DNA from: RGIG6353 sp045594565
GTDB taxonomy: Bacteria > Bacillota > Clostridia > Oscillospirales > SIG627
Assembly (NCBI GenBank): GCA_045594565.1
Contig: JAZNYT010000030.1
Span: forward strand, 1-16,622
Length of the DNA stretch: 16,622 nt
Direction: 5' to 3'
In this document: one piece after another, positions 13,824-16,622 of the stretch
Position numbering within the stretch: the stretch's first letter is position 1
Layout of the letters: each line of letters begins with the position of its first letter
The notes under the pieces: model-generated
The model's database searches: none
What the model was told of the DNA's origin: nothing
The model's input: the letters and a program-made list of their open reading frames with translations, nothing else
Made by a program: the position numbers and the translations under genes

Positions 13824-14098
13824 TGTATTCTATAAAGCCAACCTCTAAGTTTCAAAAAGATTTAAAGCGTATTTAAAAAAGAGGATATGATATATCTCTT
13901 ATTACAGAGATAATCAAAAAGCTTTCAAACGGAGAAAAACTTCCCGAAAAGAATAAAGACCACGCTTTGACAGGTAACTTTGAAGGTTGTAGGGAATGTC
14001 ATATAACTCCCGACTGGCTTCTTATTTATGAGGTGTACGATAAAGAATTGATATTATATCTTACAAGAACAGGAACTCATAGTGATTTATTCCGTTAA
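13823..14098 (+). pseudogene. YafQ-family mRNA interferase toxin interrupted by an in-frame stop at codon 18
   Basis: Read through one TAA at 13874-13876, the frame is 91 codons plus stop, the length of YafQ. It begins M-Y-S-I-K-P-T-S-K-F-Q-K-D-L-K-R-I, then stop, then K-R-G-Y-D-I-S-L-I. The catalytic residues expected from E. coli YafQ are all present after the stop: H47, H60, D64-W65, H86 and F90. One base change (for example from GAA, CAA or AAA) explains the break. No in-frame ATG follows, and the remaining GTG/TTG codons start too late to keep H47. The toxin is therefore probably dead, with no decay beyond this single site, which suggests a recent event or a sequence error. It is coupled to the antitoxin by TAATG. 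Confidence 0.88.
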
Positions 14099-14101
14099 AA
14101 C

Positions 14102-14135
14102 AAAACGACAGATGTATTTTGCATCTGTCGTTTTT
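14102..14135 (+). terminator. Terminator after the toxin-antitoxin pair
   Basis: AAAACGACAGATG (14102-14114) pairs with CATCTGTCGTTTT (14122-14134) around a 7-base loop, ending in Ts at 14131-14135. Confidence 0.85.
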
Positions 14136-14136
14136 G

Positions 14137-14262
14137 CTATATTCCAAGTAGCCAATCGGTTTCCACTTCCAGAATTTTGGAAAGTGTTTTAAGCTCGTAG
14201 TCTGCTACAAATCTTGTGCCTATCTCAAATCTTAATTTTCGTAGGAGTCCGAGGGAGTGCTT
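14137..14262 (-). pseudogene. Remnant of an XRE-type helix-turn-helix gene, C-terminal part only
   Basis: On the minus strand a frame ending in TAG (14137-14139) reads R-F-E-I-G-T-R-F-V-A-D-Y-E-L-K-T-L-S-K-I and then L-E-V-E-T-D-W-L-L-G-I. This is how the last helices of many cro/C1-type HTH domains end (family knowledge: ...D-Y-E-L-x-x-L-A-x-x-L-x-V-x-x-D-W-L-L). The frame is open up to 14262 but has no start codon and no recognition-helix region; upstream lies the hairpin at 14250-14282. So this is the tail of a deleted gene. Only about 34 residues carry the signal. Confidence 0.6.
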
Positions 14263-14286
14263 TTATAAAAAGCATTCCCTCGTTTT
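14250..14286 (+). terminator. Long hairpin with T-rich tail between two gene remnants
   Basis: CGAGGGAGTGCTTTT (14250-14264) pairs with AAAAGCATTCCCTCG (14268-14282) with one G-T pair and a 3-base loop. On the plus strand it is followed by TTTT; on the minus strand it is not followed by Ts. It may be the terminator of a gene now lost, since no intact plus-strand gene ends here. Confidence 0.55.
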
Positions 14287-14598
14287 ATATATATTTCGAC
14301 TTTTGACGTTCATTGGCACGGCATAGGTAGAAAAAAGGACGTTTTGAGTGACGTCGAAGTTGTCTACCGCCTTGATAAGCCCGACGCAACCTACCTGAAA
14401 GAGGTCATCGGGGGACTCACCGCGACCTGCAAACTTCTGCATAACGCTGAGTACCAGCCTGAGATTTCCCGCAATAAGCTCATCCCTAGCCTTCTCGTCT
14501 CCGTTTTTCATCTTTATCATAAGCTCACTCTTTTCCTCGTTTGTGAGTACCTTGAGTCTCGCTGTATTTACACCGCAAATTTCAACCTTGTTGTACAT
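14263..14598 (-). pseudogene. sigG: Truncated sporulation sigma factor SigG (sigma-G), 5' part only
   Basis: The frame starts well: ATG at 14598-14596 with AAGGAGG (14614-14608). It begins M-Y-N-K-V-E-I-C-G-V-N-T, the sigma-G N-terminal signature. It continues through region 2: N-L-R-L-V-L-S-V-M-Q-K-F near 45-56, D-D-L-F-Q-V-G-C-V-G-L-I-K-A near 64-77, and F-S-T-Y-A-V-P-M at 89-96. Family members continue there with I-I-G-E-I-R-R and run to about 255 residues. Here residues 97-111 are unrelated (N-V-K-S-R-N-I-Y-K-T-R-E-C-F-L) and the stop lies inside a hairpin. Regions 2.3-4, including the -10 and -35 binding parts, are missing, so it cannot work as a sigma factor. The break is near 14310. 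The clean 5' end suggests a fairly recent deletion. Confidence 0.88.
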
Positions 14599-14689
14599 AA
14601 CGTAAAACCTCCTTCAATGCTAAAATCATTATTTCCGAAATAGTAGCAATTTATTTTAAAAAATAAACGATATTTTTTTGTTTTCACGC

Positions 14690-14718
14690 TTTACAAAATG
14701 AGGAAAATAATGTATAAT
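14690..14718 (+). promoter_or_regulatory. Promoter of pduL
   Basis: TTTACA at 14690-14695, 17-base spacer, extended TG and TATAAT at 14713-14718. AT-rich sequence lies upstream, an UP-element-like context that fits strong expression. Confidence 0.8.
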
Positions 14719-14758
14719 AATGTGAATACTTACGAAAAATAGAAAGAAGGAAGAAAAA

Positions 14759-15328
14759 ATGAATAAAGTACTCGTTGAAACTTCTGCTCGTCACGTACAT
14801 CTCTCGGCAGAGCATCTGGAGATTCTTTTCGGTAAGGGTGCCACGCTCACCATGAAGAAAATGCTTTCTCAGCCCGGTCAGTTTGCTTGTGAGGAGAGAG
14901 TAACCGTAGTAGGACCCAAGAGAGAGCTTGCGAACGTTAGCATCCTCGGTCCCGTAAGACCCGCAACACAGGTAGAGCTTTCACTCACCGATGCAAGAAG
15001 CATCGGACTTTCAGCTCCTATCCGTGAGTCAGGCGACATTGCAGGAACACCCGGCTGTAAGCTTGTTGGTCCCTGCGGTGAGGTTGAAATCACAGAAGGC
15101 GTTATCGCCGCAAAGCGTCATATTCACTTAACTCCCGATGATGCGAAAAACTTCGGCGTTGAGGACAAACAGATTGTATCTGTTAAGCTCGACACCGAAA
15201 GAAGCCTTGTTTTCGGCGACGTTGTTGTAAGAGTAAATAAGAACTTTGCAGCAGCTATGCACATCGACACCGACGAATCAAATGCTGCAGCGGCAGTTGG
15301 CGAAGTATTTGGTGAAATTATTAAGTAA
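14759..15328 (+). CDS. pduL: Phosphate propanoyltransferase, PduL-type phosphotransacylase
   Basis: Interconverts acyl-CoA (acetyl- or propionyl-CoA) and acyl-phosphate, feeding acetate kinase for ATP. At 189 residues it holds two PduL repeats. Seen: metal-binding R-H-V-H-L (H12, H14) near the N-terminus, G-P-V-R-P-A-T-Q-V-E at 64-73, the second motif K-R-H-I-H-L (H121, H123), and H168 in A-M-H-I-D-T-D-E-S-N-A-A. The protein starts directly at the domain, without the N-terminal encapsulation extension of microcompartment PduL, and no shell genes are near, so a cytosolic role is likely. GAAGGAAG precedes the ATG. Codons are strongly of the high-expression type. It may replace a classical Pta. 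Confidence 0.94.
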   Translation: MNKVLVETSARHVHLSAEHLEILFGKGATLTMKKMLSQPGQFACEERVTVVGPKRELANVSILGPVRPATQVELSLTDARSIGLSAPIRESGDIAGTPGCKLVGPCGEVEITEGVIAAKRHIHLTPDDAKNFGVEDKQIVSVKLDTERSLVFGDVVVRVNKNFAAAMHIDTDESNAAAAVGEVFGEIIK

Positions 15329-15352
15329 ATAAATTAAAAAGGAGATATAAAA

Positions 15353-16057
15353 ATGACAGACCACATTTTTTATTCACACGAAGTAGAAAATATGTGTCCC
15401 ATTGCTAAGGGTCCCCACCACGGTCCCGCTCCCATTCCGGAAGAAGGCAGATGGGTTAAGGCTTATGAGATCAAGGATATCTCGGGTCTTTCACACGGTA
15501 TAGGTTGGTGCGCACCTCAGCAGGGATGCTGCAAGCTCACTCTCAACGTTAAGGACGGTATCATCGAGGAAGCTCTCGTTGAAACCCTCGGCTGCTCCGG
15601 TATGACTCACTCGGCAGCTATGGCTTGTGAAATTCTTCAGGGAAAGACACTTCTCGAGGCTCTCAACACAGACCTTGTTTGTGACGCTATCAACGTAGCA
15701 ATGAGAGAAATCTTCAAGCAGCTCGCTTACGGTAGAAGCCAGACCGCTTTCTCCGAAAACGGACTTCCCATCGGTGCTTCTCTTGAAGACCTCGGTAAGG
15801 GACTTCGTTCTCAGGTTGGTACTATGTTCGGTACTAAGGCTAAGGGCGTAAGATACCTTGAAATGGCAGAGGGCTACGTTTTGAGCATCGCTCTCGACGA
15901 AAACTCTGAAGTTATCGGATACAAGTTCGTTAACCTCGGTAAGATGATGGATGCTATCAAGGCAGGCAAGGACCCCAAGGAAGCATACGAGTCAAATATC
16001 AAAACTTACGGTCGATATGACGGCGCTGCTAAATATATCGATCCCAGACACGAATAA
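15353..16057 (+). CDS. NifU/IscU-like scaffold-family protein
   Basis: A 234-residue cytoplasmic protein with an IscU/NifU-N-like core. Seen: W52-C53-A-P-Q-Q-G-C59-C60-K near the first scaffold cysteine position, L-G-C81-S-G-M-T-H-S-A-A-M-A-C92 matching the second IscU cysteine loop, then C110. I see no cysteine after C110, so the third scaffold ligand of IscU (K-x-x-C near residue 106 there) has no obvious counterpart. Additions to the core are the N-terminal C15-P-I-A-K-G-P-H-H-G and a C-terminal extension from about 140 ending D-P-R-H-E. A strong AAAAGGAG ribosome site is present. It lies 24 bases after pduL and 18 before the GGGtGRT gene. An Fe-S role is inferred from the fold only. Confidence 0.8.
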   Translation: MTDHIFYSHEVENMCPIAKGPHHGPAPIPEEGRWVKAYEIKDISGLSHGIGWCAPQQGCCKLTLNVKDGIIEEALVETLGCSGMTHSAAMACEILQGKTLLEALNTDLVCDAINVAMREIFKQLAYGRSQTAFSENGLPIGASLEDLGKGLRSQVGTMFGTKAKGVRYLEMAEGYVLSIALDENSEVIGYKFVNLGKMMDAIKAGKDPKEAYESNIKTYGRYDGAAKYIDPRHE

Positions 16058-16075
16058 GAAAGGGGGATAACAATA

Positions 16076-16622
16076 ATGTCTAACGAAGTAAAATTTGAAG
16101 GTAAAGAAAGAAGAATCGCAGGCATTACCGCTTGCATGGCAGAGTACGGAATCAAGGACCTTGAGGAAGCTCGTCAGATTTGTCTCGACAAAGGTGTTGA
16201 CCCCGATGCAATAGTTAAGGGAATTCAGCCTATCGCATTTGAAAACGCCGCTTGGGCATATACCCTCGGCTCAGCTATCGCAATAAAGCGTGGTGTTAAG
16301 ACTGCCGCTGACGCTGCAGAGCTCATCGGTGTAGGTCTTCAGGCTTTCTGTATCCCCGGCTCCGTTGCCGCTAACCGTAAGGTTGGTCTCGGCCACGGTA
16401 ACCTCGGTGCAATGCTCCTCAGAGAAGAAACTAAGTGCTTCTGCTTCCTCGCAGGTCACGAGTCCTTCGCTGCAGCTGAAGGCGCTATCGGTATCGCAAA
16501 GAACGCTAACAAGGTAAGAAAAGAGCCCCTCCGAGTTATCCTTAACGGTCTCGGCAAGGACGCCGCTTATATCATCGCAAGAATCAACGGCTTCACCTAC
16601 GTTGAAACCGACTACGATCCTT
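16076..16622 (+). CDS. GGGtGRT protein, N-terminal part (runs off the window)
   Basis: ATG at 16076-16078 behind AGGGGG (16061-16066). 182 codons are visible with no stop before the window ends. Residues begin M-S-N-E-V-K-F-E-G-K-E-R-R-I-A-G-I. Further on are P-I-A-F-E-N-A-A-W-A-Y-T-L-G-S-A-I-A-I, C-I-P-G-S-V-A-A-N-R-K-V-G-L-G-H-G-N-L-G-A-M and C-F-C-F-L-A-G-H-E-S-F-A-A-A-E-G. I recognise this as the family named after a later GGGtGRT motif, which would fall outside the window. Its biochemical role is unknown to me; it often sits beside a NifU-like gene, as here. Glycine-, alanine- and cysteine-rich loops suggest ligand or cofactor binding. The codons look like those of highly expressed genes. 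Confidence 0.85.
   Translation, partial: MSNEVKFEGKERRIAGITACMAEYGIKDLEEARQICLDKGVDPDAIVKGIQPIAFENAAWAYTLGSAIAIKRGVKTAADAAELIGVGLQAFCIPGSVAANRKVGLGHGNLGAMLLREETKCFCFLAGHESFAAAEGAIGIAKNANKVRKEPLRVILNGLGKDAAYIIARINGFTYVETDYDP

Noticed and set aside
13874..13876. Programmed read-through or restart in the YafQ gene
   Set aside because: The stop context shows no recoding signal, and no downstream in-frame start would keep the first catalytic histidine; a simple nonsense mutation is the plainer reading.
14344..14643. A 99-codon plus-strand frame opposite sigG
   Set aside because: It is antisense to a clear sigma-factor frame and has no domain; sigG homology settles the strand.

Overview
The window looks like a chromosomal segment of an anaerobic, Gram-positive member of the class Clostridia, probably a gut-type Oscillospirales or Lachnospirales relative. 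Supporting signs are consensus sigma-A promoters with AGGAGG-type ribosome sites, ECF-transporter S components (BioY, FolT) without their own energising module, a tetrahydrofolate riboswitch, the short HisG/HisZ enzyme pair, a sporulation sigma-G fragment, a PduL-type phosphotransacylase and a GGGtGRT protein. The genus is inference from gene content only.

Layout. Bases 1-139 are the right end of an IS3-family (IS150-like) insertion sequence: the transposase C-terminus plus the terminal repeat. It abuts a leftward biotin operon, bioY-birA (148-1391). A divergent small four-cysteine protein (1496-1687) follows and ends in a clear terminator. Bases 1728-10273 are one long rightward operon that encodes every step of histidine synthesis from PRPP: yerC (TrpR-like regulator), hisZ, hisG, hisD, hisC, hisB, hisH, hisA, hisF, hisIE and a PHP-type histidinol phosphatase. 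Most junctions are 1-8 base overlaps, so the genes are probably translationally coupled. A partial palindrome just after the -10 box is a candidate site for the first gene's product.

Bases 10297-10790 are a tRNA operon, Phe(GAA)-Gly(GCC)-Val(TAC)-Asp(GTC)-Thr(GGT), all with encoded CCA, closed by a terminator. Next is a folate module: sigma-A promoter, THF riboswitch with a readable translational switch, folT, folC and a small secreted protein of unknown function, ended by a 13-bp hairpin.

Bases 13450-14600 are a patch of gene decay: a RelB/DinJ antitoxin, a YafQ toxin interrupted by an in-frame stop, the tail of an XRE-type HTH gene, and a sigma-G gene cut off after codon 96. The last section (14690-16622) is a strongly promoted set with codons typical of high expression: pduL, a NifU-like scaffold protein, and the start of a GGGtGRT gene that runs off the window. 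The NifU-like/GGGtGRT pair is the least understood functional unit here.
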